The notes beneath the pieces were generated by a model that did not search any database, was not told the DNA's origin, and saw only the letters and a program-made list of their open reading frames with translations. A stretch of 10,440 bases of DNA from an uncultured Caryophanales bacterium (GTDB lineage Bacteria; Bacillota_I; Bacilli_A; RFN20; CAG-826), in NCBI GenBank assembly GCA_946183335.1, contig CAMGZN010000033.1:1-10440 (forward strand). Reading direction: 5' to 3'. This document shows, one piece after another, positions 1 through 6,300 of this stretch. The position numbers were made by a program, and so were the translations under genes. Position 1 is the stretch's first letter. Every line of letters starts with the position of its first letter.

Positions 1-72
1 TATTTCTTAGGGCGTTCATATCATGACTTGAAAGCGGAACGTCTGCATCGAGTTTTAGAAACTCGCAAGTAA
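1..72 (+). CDS. C-terminal fragment of an unidentified protein (5' end outside window)
   Basis: Frame 1 is open from the window edge to a TAA at 70-72, giving 23 residues that end in LETRK. It has a plausible charged, helical composition (HDLKAERLHRVL). I do not recognise the family. Twenty-three open codons could also arise by chance, but the same strand carries the next operon, and the distance to the rpsP promoter is reasonable for an upstream gene end. A 7-bp inverted repeat (CGAGTTT/AAACTCG, 49-65) lies within the last codons but has no following T-run, so it is not a convincing terminator. Confidence 0.4.
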   Translation, partial: YFLGRSYHDLKAERLHRVLETRK

Positions 73-87
73 GATACTATCAAATAT

Positions 88-109
88 AGTTTTGTTAATC
101 AACAAAATT
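88..109 (+). repeat. AT-rich inverted repeat upstream of the rpsP promoter
   Basis: TTTTGTT (90-96) and AACAAAA (101-107) form a 7-bp stem around an AATC loop, extendable by a G-T and an A-T pair. No T-run follows on the plus strand. It may be a weak end-of-transcript structure for the upstream gene or chance in AT-rich DNA. The rest of 73-143 shows nothing else recognisable. Confidence 0.3.
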
Positions 110-143
110 GTGAAGGAAAATTTCTGATGTAAAGTAAAAATGC

Positions 144-171
144 TTGACACTATCTTTATTATTTATATAAT
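144..171 (+). promoter_or_regulatory. Sigma-A-type promoter of the rpsP-khpA-rimM-trmD operon
   Basis: A perfect TTGACA (144-149) is followed after 16 bases by a perfect TATAAT (166-171). The predicted start is near 178, which leaves an untranslated leader of only about 20 bases. That leader holds little besides the ribosome-binding site AAGGAG (185-190), so there is no room for a leader-type riboswitch or an attenuator. Confidence 0.88.
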
Positions 172-198
172 AGACATCGACGAAAAGGAGAAAAACTT

Positions 199-474
199 AT
201 GTCAGTCAAAATTAGATTAACCCGTATTGGACGTCACAAAGATCCAATCTACCGTGTCGTTGTTGCCGATTCACGTTTTGCCCGTGATGGACGTTACGTC
301 GAACAAATTGGTTACTTCGATCCAGCAAAAGGACCAGAAAATGCCGATATCAATGAAGAATTAGCTCTCAAGTGGTTAGGAAAAGGTGCTCAACCATCTG
401 ATTCCATCCGTACACTCTTCACCAAAAAAGGCATTATGCAAAAATACGCTGCTTCTAAAAAAGGAGCTAAATAA
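199..474 (+). CDS. rpsP: 30S ribosomal protein S16
   Basis: This is a complete 91-residue S16, a small-subunit protein that binds 16S rRNA and assists assembly of the 30S body. The N-terminal signature is clear (VKIRLTRIGRHKDPIYRVVV followed by ADSR), as are the family's GYFDP motif near residue 39 and the basic C-terminal tail ending KKGAK. The length matches the usual 80-95 residues. The ATG at 199 is supported by AAGGAG at 185-190 with an 8-base spacer. It is the first gene of a four-gene operon, and its TAA overlaps the next ATG by one base (TAATG), which implies translational coupling with khpA. In Bacillus subtilis the same order (rpsP, KH protein, rimM, trmD) is preceded by ffh on the same strand; here ffh faces it instead. 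Confidence 0.98.
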   Translation: MSVKIRLTRIGRHKDPIYRVVVADSRFARDGRYVEQIGYFDPAKGPENADINEELALKWLGKGAQPSDSIRTLFTKKGIMQKYAASKKGAK

Positions 475-731
475 TGGATTACGAAAAGATCATTCATTCC
501 ATTGTCGATCCTTTCTTAATCAATCCGGAAGCAATCATGGTTCGTGAGCTTCCAAGTGACAACGAAAAGAGTGTTACTCTTTTAGTTTGTGCTGAAAACG
601 AAGATACAGCCCGTTTAATTGGTAAAAAAGGTGCTGTTGCAAATGCTTTAAGAGAAGTTGTTGCCATCGCTGCAAAAGCTGAGAACAAACACATCTACTT
701 AAAGTTTGAATCATTCGACGAAGAAAAATAA
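474..731 (+). CDS. khpA: KhpA-family KH-domain RNA-binding protein
   Basis: This 85-residue protein is a single type II KH domain. The GxxG RNA-binding loop is visible as LIGKKGAVANALREVV at about residues 49-64, and the N-terminus (MDYEKIIHSIVDPFLINPEAI) is typical of the YlqC/KhpA family. Family members bind RNA, usually as a heterodimer with KhpB (Jag/EloR), and affect cell elongation and sRNA/mRNA regulation in streptococci and relatives. KhpB is not in the window. The start overlaps the rpsP stop by one base. An AAGGAG at 461-466, inside the rpsP coding end, has 7-base spacing to the ATG. The conserved place between rpsP and rimM supports the call. Confidence 0.95.
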   Translation: MDYEKIIHSIVDPFLINPEAIMVRELPSDNEKSVTLLVCAENEDTARLIGKKGAVANALREVVAIAAKAENKHIYLKFESFDEEK

Positions 732-1240
732 TGGAATATCTCTTAGTAGGAACGATTGTTAAAACAGTCGGACTTAAAGGCGAAGTTAGAATATATCCAT
801 CAACACATTTTCGTGATTCCCGCTTTAAAGTTGGGAATCACGTTTTCTTACTCGATGAAGACGGTCAAGTTTGGAAAACATTAACCATCAAAAAACATGT
901 TAAAAATGGTGAGATGGATCAAGTCATTTTTGATGAAATCTCTTCAATAGAAGAGGCTCAACTATTTATCAAGAAAAATTTGTTTGTTGAAAAAGACCGT
1001 TCATTCCTTAAAAAAGATACTTATTTCTTTGATGATTTAACTGGTTGTCAGGTTTACTTTGATAACGGCAATGTCATCGGAGAAGTGGCAAAAGTTGAAG
1101 AGTATTCAAGTTACGCCACACTAAGAGTTAAAACTGAGCAAAAGAAATTCGTGCTCATTCCGTTTGTGAATGCATTTATTAAAGAAGTTGATATTGATGA
1201 GAAGAAAATAATTGTGAACTTCATCGAAGGACTTGTATGA
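731..1240 (+). CDS. rimM: Ribosome maturation factor RimM
   Basis: This 169-residue protein has the two-domain RimM architecture. The N-terminal beta-barrel begins VGTIVKTVGLKGEVRIYPST (about 6-25). A C-terminal PRC-barrel runs from about residue 95 (YFFDDLTGCQVYF) through LIPFVNAFIKEVDID to the terminal FIEGLV. RimM helps process and assemble the 30S head and contacts S19. The start overlaps the khpA stop by one base, and the upstream sequence is A-rich with only a weak Shine-Dalgarno, so translation is probably coupled. The TGA stop overlaps the trmD start in ATGA. Use of TGA as a stop here argues against a mycoplasma-type genetic code. Confidence 0.96.
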   Translation: MEYLLVGTIVKTVGLKGEVRIYPSTHFRDSRFKVGNHVFLLDEDGQVWKTLTIKKHVKNGEMDQVIFDEISSIEEAQLFIKKNLFVEKDRSFLKKDTYFFDDLTGCQVYFDNGNVIGEVAKVEEYSSYATLRVKTEQKKFVLIPFVNAFIKEVDIDEKKIIVNFIEGLV

Positions 1241-2010
1241 GAATCAACATTTTAACTTTATTTCCAGAGATGTTTGATGGGTTCTTAACGAACTCAATTA
1301 TTAAGCGCGCTCTAGCGAAAAAAGTTGTTGAAATTAAGATCATCAATATTCGTGATTTTACCATCGACAAATATCGTCGAGTAGACACGCCACCAATTGG
1401 CGGAGGCGCTGGTTTAATCATGAAATGTCAGCCAATTGTTGATGCATTAAAATCAATCGAAAATCCGCGTAGTCACAAAGTCTTAATGAGTCCAAAAGGA
1501 AAGCAATTTAACCAGCAATTCGCGGTTAACTTTGCAAAACTTGAGGATTTAACAATAGTTTGCGGACACTATGAAGGGGTTGATGAAAGAGTCTCAAATT
1601 ATATTGATGAAGAGATCTCAATTGGAGACTATGTTTTAACCGGAGGAGAGATTGGTGCAATGGCTATCTCAGATGCCGTCATTCGTCTTCTTGATGGAGC
1701 AATTGCTGATGCTTCACTTGATGAAGAAACATTCACCGATAATCTTCTTGAATATCCACAATACACTGAACCAAAAGATTTTGATGGTCACGTTGTTCCA
1801 GATATTCTTTATACCGGTAATCATGAAGCGATTGAGAAGTACCGCCGTAAAGAGAGTCTTCGTCTAACAAGAGAATATCGACCAGACTTGTTCAAGAAGC
1901 ATGTCTTAACCAAACAGGATCAAAAACTCCTTAAAGAAATTGATGAAGGAGAAGAAGAACCGAAGTGGTTAAAACAAGCTTTAGAAAGAGGCCAAAAGTT
2001 TACTAAGTAA
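1237..2010 (+). CDS. trmD: tRNA (guanine-N1-)-methyltransferase
   Basis: TrmD makes m1G37 in tRNAs with a G at position 36, using S-adenosylmethionine, and so prevents +1 frameshifting. It acts as a dimer with a trefoil-knot SPOUT fold. The 257 residues show the N-terminal INILTLFPEMF, the glycine loop IGGGAGLIM (54-62), VCGHYEGVDERV (108-119) and the knot motif GDYVLTGGE (130-138). A conserved arginine is at R150, and the LLEYPQYT segment is near 170-177. The catalytic aspartate of E. coli TrmD (D169, in EDSF) aligns with E164 in EETF, in a loop one residue shorter. The start overlaps the rimM stop (ATGA), with GAAGGA at 1226-1231 as ribosome-binding site. It is the last gene of the operon; rplS, its usual neighbour, is not here. 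Confidence 0.97.
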   Translation: MRINILTLFPEMFDGFLTNSIIKRALAKKVVEIKIINIRDFTIDKYRRVDTPPIGGGAGLIMKCQPIVDALKSIENPRSHKVLMSPKGKQFNQQFAVNFAKLEDLTIVCGHYEGVDERVSNYIDEEISIGDYVLTGGEIGAMAISDAVIRLLDGAIADASLDEETFTDNLLEYPQYTEPKDFDGHVVPDILYTGNHEAIEKYRRKESLRLTREYRPDLFKKHVLTKQDQKLLKEIDEGEEEPKWLKQALERGQKFTK

Positions 2011-2036
2011 AGAAAAGGAGCGAATTACATCGCTCC
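2008..2036 (-). terminator. Intrinsic terminator of the fakA-ffh operon, overlapping the ffh stop
   Basis: On the minus strand GGAGCG (2036-2031) pairs with CGCTCC (2022-2017) around an 8-base loop, ATGTAATT, and is followed by TTTTCTTT. The loop contains the last Met codon and the TAA stop of ffh, and the upstream arm encodes its Gly-Ala. The stem is only 6 bp and the T-run is broken by one C, so strength is moderate. On the plus strand the stem is followed by AAATCC and would not terminate. Confidence 0.75.
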
Positions 2037-3383
2037 AAATCCACCACCAGGTAAATTCATTCCGGGAGGTATTCTCCCGGTTTTTTTATACTGTTGCATT
2101 TTTTTCATCATCTCTTGCATTTGTTCAAATTTCTTTAAGAGACGATTAATGTCAGCATTTGTTTTTCCACAACCTTTCGCTATGCGAACTTTGCGTGAAT
2201 TCTTTAATACTTCCGGATGTTTGCGTTCGTAAGGTGTCATTGAGTTAACAATGGCTTCCATGTTTCGCATTTCTTTTTCGCCCGCTTCCTTTTGTTCTTC
2301 ACTAATCTTTGGCATGCCAGGAATCAAACGAAGTAGTCCTCCAAGAGAACCCATTCTCTGAATGCGTTTCATTTGAATGACCATATCATCGAGAGTGAAT
2401 TTGCCCTCAAGCATTTTGTTTGCTTCACGAGCAGCTTCCTTCTCGTCGATTTCTTCTTTAACCTTCTCAACAAGAGTGACAACATCGCCCATGCCTAAGA
2501 TACGATCGGCCATTCTGTCAGGATGGAATTGGTCTAAATCAGATAATTTTTCACCAGTACCAGCAAATTTAATTGGGACACCAGTTAAGTGTTTAATTGA
2601 TAAAGCCGAACCACCACGAGCATCACCATCAAGTTTGGACATAATAATACCAGTGAGGTTTAATGCACTATGGAAGGCTGTGGCAACGTTAATCGCGTCT
2701 TGGCCAGACATTGCATCAACAAGAAGTAATGTTTCTGTCGGTTCCACCGCATCTGTTATGTCGTTTAACTCTTTCATGAGTGTCTCATCAATTTGCAAAC
2801 GACCAGCAGTATCAATAATCAACACATCAAAGTGTTCGTTATAAGCTTTTTCTTTCGCTTTCTTAGCAATTTCAACAGGTGACACATTAGTTCCCATTGT
2901 GAAAACAGGGACTTGAATTTGATCGCCAATCTGACATAACTGGTCAATAGCAGCTGGACGATAAACGTCAGCAGCAGCAAGAAGAACCTTCTTGTTTAGT
3001 TTCTTCTTCATTAGCAAAGCTAATTTACCAGCAGATGTTGTTTTACCTGTACCTTGTAAACCGACAAGGAGAATGATTGTTGGTTTATTCTTTTCAAAAC
3101 GAAGTTCACTATCACCTGAACCCAAAAGTTCAGTCAATTCATCGTGAACAATCTTCACCACCATTTGAGACGGATTGACTTTTAAATAAACTTGTTCGCC
3201 AATGGCTTTTTGTTTAACAGACTCAGTGAATTGTTTGACAACTTTAAAATTAACATCAGCTTCAAGAAGAGCGATACGCACTTCTTTAAGCATGTCTTCC
3301 ATGTTCGCTTCAGTTAATCGAGACTGTCCGCGAATCTTTTTTAATATACCTTGGAATTTTTCACTAAGAGACTCAAATGCCAT
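2025..3383 (-). CDS. ffh: Signal recognition particle GTPase Ffh (SRP54)
   Basis: Ffh binds the SRP RNA and signal sequences of nascent membrane and secreted proteins, then docks with FtsY at the membrane. The 452 residues show an N domain (about 1-95), then a G domain with P-loop GLQGTGKT (108-115), DVYRPAA, DTAGR (191-195), SKLDGDARGG (249-258) and GTGEKLSDLDQF. The methionine-rich M domain starts about residue 325 and includes the RNA-binding stretch SRKVRIAKGCG (396-406), with Cys where Ser is common. The tail GRIPPGMNLPGGGFGAM is Gly/Pro/Met-rich. The ATG is preceded by AGAGGAGAGA (3391-3400). The start overlaps ylxM by 11 bases. It is the last gene of its operon and converges on trmD with a 14-base gap. 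Confidence 0.98.
   Translation of the reverse strand: MAFESLSEKFQGILKKIRGQSRLTEANMEDMLKEVRIALLEADVNFKVVKQFTESVKQKAIGEQVYLKVNPSQMVVKIVHDELTELLGSGDSELRFEKNKPTIILLVGLQGTGKTTSAGKLALLMKKKLNKKVLLAAADVYRPAAIDQLCQIGDQIQVPVFTMGTNVSPVEIAKKAKEKAYNEHFDVLIIDTAGRLQIDETLMKELNDITDAVEPTETLLLVDAMSGQDAINVATAFHSALNLTGIIMSKLDGDARGGSALSIKHLTGVPIKFAGTGEKLSDLDQFHPDRMADRILGMGDVVTLVEKVKEEIDEKEAAREANKMLEGKFTLDDMVIQMKRIQRMGSLGGLLRLIPGMPKISEEQKEAGEKEMRNMEAIVNSMTPYERKHPEVLKNSRKVRIAKGCGKTNADINRLLKKFEQMQEMMKKMQQYKKTGRIPPGMNLPGGGFGAM
2062..2087 (+). terminator. Intrinsic terminator of the rpsP-trmD operon, antisense within ffh
   Basis: CCGGGAG (2062-2068) and CTCCCGG (2074-2080) form a perfect, almost all-GC 7-bp stem with a 5-base loop, followed immediately by seven T (2081-2087) on the plus strand. 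This is a textbook rho-independent terminator 52 bases past the trmD stop. The same bases, read on the minus strand, encode Ffh residues 433-441 (KKTGRIPPG). Minus-strand transcripts form the same stem without a downstream U-run, so ffh should not be terminated here. Confidence 0.9.
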
Positions 3384-3666
3384 TACGTAATCTCTCCTCT
3401 ATTTTTTGAGCAACATCTTCATCTTTGAATTCATCAAAAACACCGCAAATCCCAACTTTTTCCTCGCAATTGTTTAGTTTTTCAACTCCTTTTTTAATTG
3501 CATCAGAAACGGCTGTTCTGCTAATTTGACGGATTTCAGAAATCTCAGATAAAGAAAGATTAGCTCCGTAGTAGTCACTTAAAATTTCATATTGGGTTTT
3601 GCTTAAAAGCCCGCCATAAATATCGAGTAAACGGTTGATACGAATTGTTTCTTCAATATTACTCAT
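3373..3666 (-). CDS. ylxM: YlxM family DNA-binding/SRP-associated protein
   Basis: This 97-residue protein matches the YlxM/p13 family, which has a sigma-factor-like helix-turn-helix and is found beside ffh and ftsY in Gram-positive bacteria. The family hallmark is visible in RINRLLDIYGGLLSKTQ (about 9-25), followed by LSDYY and the HTH segment LSLSEISEIRQISRTAVSDA. In streptococci YlxM associates with SRP and modulates its GTPase activity; regulation of DNA is also suggested by the fold. I chose the ATG at 3666 over an in-frame TTG one codon upstream, because the AAAGG in the ftsY end would touch the TTG. It overlaps ftsY by 8 bases and ffh by 11, implying translational coupling of all three SRP genes. 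Confidence 0.94.
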   Translation of the reverse strand: MSNIEETIRINRLLDIYGGLLSKTQYEILSDYYGANLSLSEISEIRQISRTAVSDAIKKGVEKLNNCEEKVGICGVFDEFKDEDVAQKIEERLRNGI

Positions 3667-4642
3667 CAACCTTTCCCCCTAAGCAAAGACCATATAAATA
3701 TTTGTCTAAATCAAACTCTTCTAAATCAGTCATTTTTTCACCTAAACCAATAAAGCGGACTGGGACGCCAAGTTCATCACGAATGGCAAGAATAATTCCG
3801 CCTTTGGATGTCCCATCCATCTTGGTAATGACAATACCTGTTAATTTGATGCAATCTAAGAACTGTTTGGCTTGAATAACACCATTTTGCCCGGTCGTTG
3901 CATCAATGATTAAGAATGCTTCATGTGGAGCATTTGAAATTTCTTTAGAAATAACACGAGAAATTTTGGCTAACTCATTCATTAAATTAATTTTGTTTTG
4001 TAAACGTCCAGCAGTATCAACAATTAAAAGGTCTGTTCCATCACGTTTTGCTTTATAAGCAGCATCGTAAGCAACACTAGCTGGATCAGAATTTGGTTTA
4101 CCAACAACAATGTCACAACCAAGTCTTTCAGCCCAGATGGTTAATTGTTCTGTTGCACCAGCTCTGAACGTATCAGCGGCACAAAGTTTTACTTTCTTGC
4201 CTTGATTAATATAGCGATAGGCAAGCTTAGCAATGGATGTTGTTTTACCAACGCCATTTACGCCGGCTACTAAAAGAACAGTTGGTCCCTCATTAACAAA
4301 TTGAACTTCATTAACGATATCGCCTTTTTCTGCATAACCAACAAACATCTTGTCAACGACAAGTTCATTGATTAGTTTTGGTTCTTTAATGCCTTGTTCC
4401 TTACTTTCATCAATCACTTCTTCTATTAAACGAAGCGTTAAAGAAACACCGACATCGGCTTCAATTAATATTTCTTCGAGTTGTTCAAAATACTCTTGGT
4501 TCACTTCTTTATAGCGTTTAGAAAGCTCGTCGAGTTTATTGGCGAAATGTTCGCGGGACTTACTCATCCCTTCAACATATACCTTTGTTTCCTCGTCTTG
4601 CTTTTTTGAAAACTTCTCTTTGAGAAATTTGAATAAACCCAT
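3659..4642 (-). CDS. ftsY: Signal recognition particle receptor FtsY
   Basis: FtsY is the membrane-associated SRP receptor GTPase that pairs with Ffh. The 327 residues contain an N domain (about 25-105) and a G domain with P-loop GVNGVGKT (127-134), ADTFRAGA (156-163), DTAGR (209-213), DATTGQNG (247-254), TKMDGTSKGG (273-282) and GLGEKMTDLEEF. The acidic A domain of E. coli FtsY is absent. Only a short, charged N-terminal stretch (MGLFKFLKEKFSKK) remains, which looks like an amphipathic membrane-targeting helix as in other Firmicutes. The start is 3 bases past the rnc stop with a poor Shine-Dalgarno, so expression may depend on ribosomes finishing rnc. The C-terminus ends GGKVDE and overlaps ylxM. 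Confidence 0.97.
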   Translation of the reverse strand: MGLFKFLKEKFSKKQDEETKVYVEGMSKSREHFANKLDELSKRYKEVNQEYFEQLEEILIEADVGVSLTLRLIEEVIDESKEQGIKEPKLINELVVDKMFVGYAEKGDIVNEVQFVNEGPTVLLVAGVNGVGKTTSIAKLAYRYINQGKKVKLCAADTFRAGATEQLTIWAERLGCDIVVGKPNSDPASVAYDAAYKAKRDGTDLLIVDTAGRLQNKINLMNELAKISRVISKEISNAPHEAFLIIDATTGQNGVIQAKQFLDCIKLTGIVITKMDGTSKGGIILAIRDELGVPVRFIGLGEKMTDLEEFDLDKYLYGLCLGGKVDE

Positions 4643-4645
4643 AAA

Positions 4646-5326
4646 TTATTTAACTCTTTTTTCTAATGCTTGCTTTGCAGCGTTTTGTTCAGCTTGTTTC
4701 TTGGTTGAACCAGTTCCAACACCGAGTTCAATTCCATCAAACAATACACGCACCGTGAATGTACGATTGTGCGCTGGACCTGACTCATTAATGAGTTCAT
4801 AAACAACTGATTCACGATGTTCAGCTTGTGTTTCTTCTTGTAGTTTTGACTTATAGTCAGTCATTTCAGACATTTTGAAGTTCTCGATTTCTTTCGCAAA
4901 GATATCCAATAAAAGCTTCTTTGTAAATTCAAAACCTTGGTCTAAATAAACGGCACCAATGAATGATTCGAAAACGTCTTCTAATAAGTGCTTAGACCGA
5001 CTTACTTGTGCAACAAATGAATTGCCAACACGAATGTATTTATCGAGCCCATATTTAAGCGAAAGAGCTGATAAAGAATTGGTCGCAACAAGCATGCTTT
5101 TTAGCTTGGTAAGATTTCCTTGTCCCATCTCTGGGTGAACCGTAAAAGCATACTCGGTAACAACCATATTGATCACAGAATCGCCCAAGAATTCAAAGCG
5201 CTCATAATCGCGATGTTTTGTGTTGGCATCAGCGTTAAAAGAGGAGTGTGTAAAAGCTTCCTCATAATTCTCTAATGAGTGAGGTTTGATATGGAATTTA
5301 ACAAGCAATTCTTGGATGTTCTTCAT
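4646..5326 (-). CDS. rnc: Ribonuclease III
   Basis: RNase III cleaves double-stranded RNA, including the 16S and 23S precursor stems, and takes part in mRNA turnover. The 226-residue protein has the catalytic signature ERFEFLGDS (42-50), giving Mg-binding candidates E42, E45 and D49, and the second half-site EDVFESFIGAVYLD (116-129) with D117 and E120. The C-terminal double-stranded-RNA-binding domain starts about residue 157 (DYKSKLQEETQ) and ends GSTKKQAEQNAAKQALEK, the canonical basic helix. All catalytic acids are present, so it should be active. The start overlaps the plsX stop by one base (TAATG) without a strong Shine-Dalgarno. In Bacillus, smc separates rnc from ftsY; here nothing does. 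Confidence 0.97.
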   Translation of the reverse strand: MKNIQELLVKFHIKPHSLENYEEAFTHSSFNADANTKHRDYERFEFLGDSVINMVVTEYAFTVHPEMGQGNLTKLKSMLVATNSLSALSLKYGLDKYIRVGNSFVAQVSRSKHLLEDVFESFIGAVYLDQGFEFTKKLLLDIFAKEIENFKMSEMTDYKSKLQEETQAEHRESVVYELINESGPAHNRTFTVRVLFDGIELGVGTGSTKKQAEQNAAKQALEKRVK

Positions 5327-6291
5327 TATTTTAAACTTTCTTTAACCTTTCCGACTAAGTCGTTTTTGGCTAAGTTGTAGGCCAAGTTTACAGCGTTATA
5401 GAATGTACGAGCATCAGCATTTCCGTGTGATTTAACAGCAATCTTGTTCACACCGATAAGCATGGCACCACCATAACGTTTGTAGTCCATTTTCTTCTTG
5501 AAATCTTTCATGCCACTCTTGGCAAAAAGATAACCGATTTTAGTAAAGATATTTTTGGTGAAACCTTCTTTAATCATCTCTCCACACATCTTACCAATAC
5601 CTTCACTTGTTTTAAGGAAGACATTACCAACGAAACCTGGGAAGACAACAACATCAGATTCTCCATCAACGACGTGGCGACCTTCAACATAGCCTTTGAA
5701 TTGTGGATCAGCTTTCATTAATGAATATGCTTCAATAAGTTCAGGAGTTCCTTTGCCTTCTTCAACACCATTAGAAATGAGTTGGTATGTTGGTTTTTCA
5801 ATTCCGTATAATGCGCTCGCATATGCTTGTCCCATTTTCGCAAATTGGCATAACTCGTGGGCGTTATTTTCCACGGATGCGCCAATGTCACAAAGAATAA
5901 CATAGTTATCCTTTTTTGTTGGGAACGGAGTTGTTAAAGCAGGACGAGAAATACCTTCAATCTTCTTTAAAATTAATGTACAAAGTGAAAGGAATGCGCC
6001 TGTTGAACCAGCAGAGACAACACCATCAGCATTTTCCACGTTAACATTAGAGACGGCCTTGTACACGCTTGATTCTTTATCACGCATAGCTTGCATGACT
6101 GTGCACTTCATTGGAGCGATTGTAGATGATGGGATTACACGTACTTTTTCTGATAAATCAGAAAGAACTGCCGGATCACCAACACCAACGATTTCACAAT
6201 CGTCATGTTCACTAACAAATTTATTGATGGCTTCAACAGTGGCTTTATAGCCATTGTCTCCACCCATTAAATCAACAATTAACTTAACCAT
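5326..6291 (-). CDS. plsX: Phosphate acyltransferase PlsX
   Basis: PlsX interconverts acyl-ACP and acyl-phosphate; PlsY uses the acyl-phosphate to acylate glycerol-3-phosphate, the first step in phospholipid synthesis. The 321 residues open with IVDLMGGDNG (variant of the family VDAMGGD) and include GVVSAGSTGA, ISNGVEEGKGT and the C-terminal YGGAMLIGV, followed by SHGNADARTF, all typical of PlsX. It is slightly shorter than the usual 330-345. The start is well set by TAAGGAG, which overlaps the fakA stop, with 5 bases to the ATG. Adjacent fakA makes acyl-phosphate from free fatty acids, so the two genes form a direct route from host fatty acids into phospholipid. fapR, fabD, fabG and acpP, its usual Bacillus neighbours, are absent here. 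Confidence 0.96.
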   Translation of the reverse strand: MVKLIVDLMGGDNGYKATVEAINKFVSEHDDCEIVGVGDPAVLSDLSEKVRVIPSSTIAPMKCTVMQAMRDKESSVYKAVSNVNVENADGVVSAGSTGAFLSLCTLILKKIEGISRPALTTPFPTKKDNYVILCDIGASVENNAHELCQFAKMGQAYASALYGIEKPTYQLISNGVEEGKGTPELIEAYSLMKADPQFKGYVEGRHVVDGESDVVVFPGFVGNVFLKTSEGIGKMCGEMIKEGFTKNIFTKIGYLFAKSGMKDFKKKMDYKRYGGAMLIGVNKIAVKSHGNADARTFYNAVNLAYNLAKNDLVGKVKESLK

Positions 6292-6300
6292 AATTTCTCC

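Noticed and set aside
49..65. Terminator at the end of the upstream fragment (CGAGTTT-TAG-AAACTCG)
   Set aside because: The stem is perfect, but it lies within codons and no T-run follows.
731..1240. Mycoplasma-type code with TGA as Trp
   Set aside because: rimM and ylxM end at TGA exactly where the families end, and Trp positions use TGG.
2377..2844. 155-codon plus-strand open frame antisense to ffh
   Set aside because: It is a shadow of the conserved Ffh reading frame, with Ser/Thr-rich low-complexity content and no recognisable domain or start signal.
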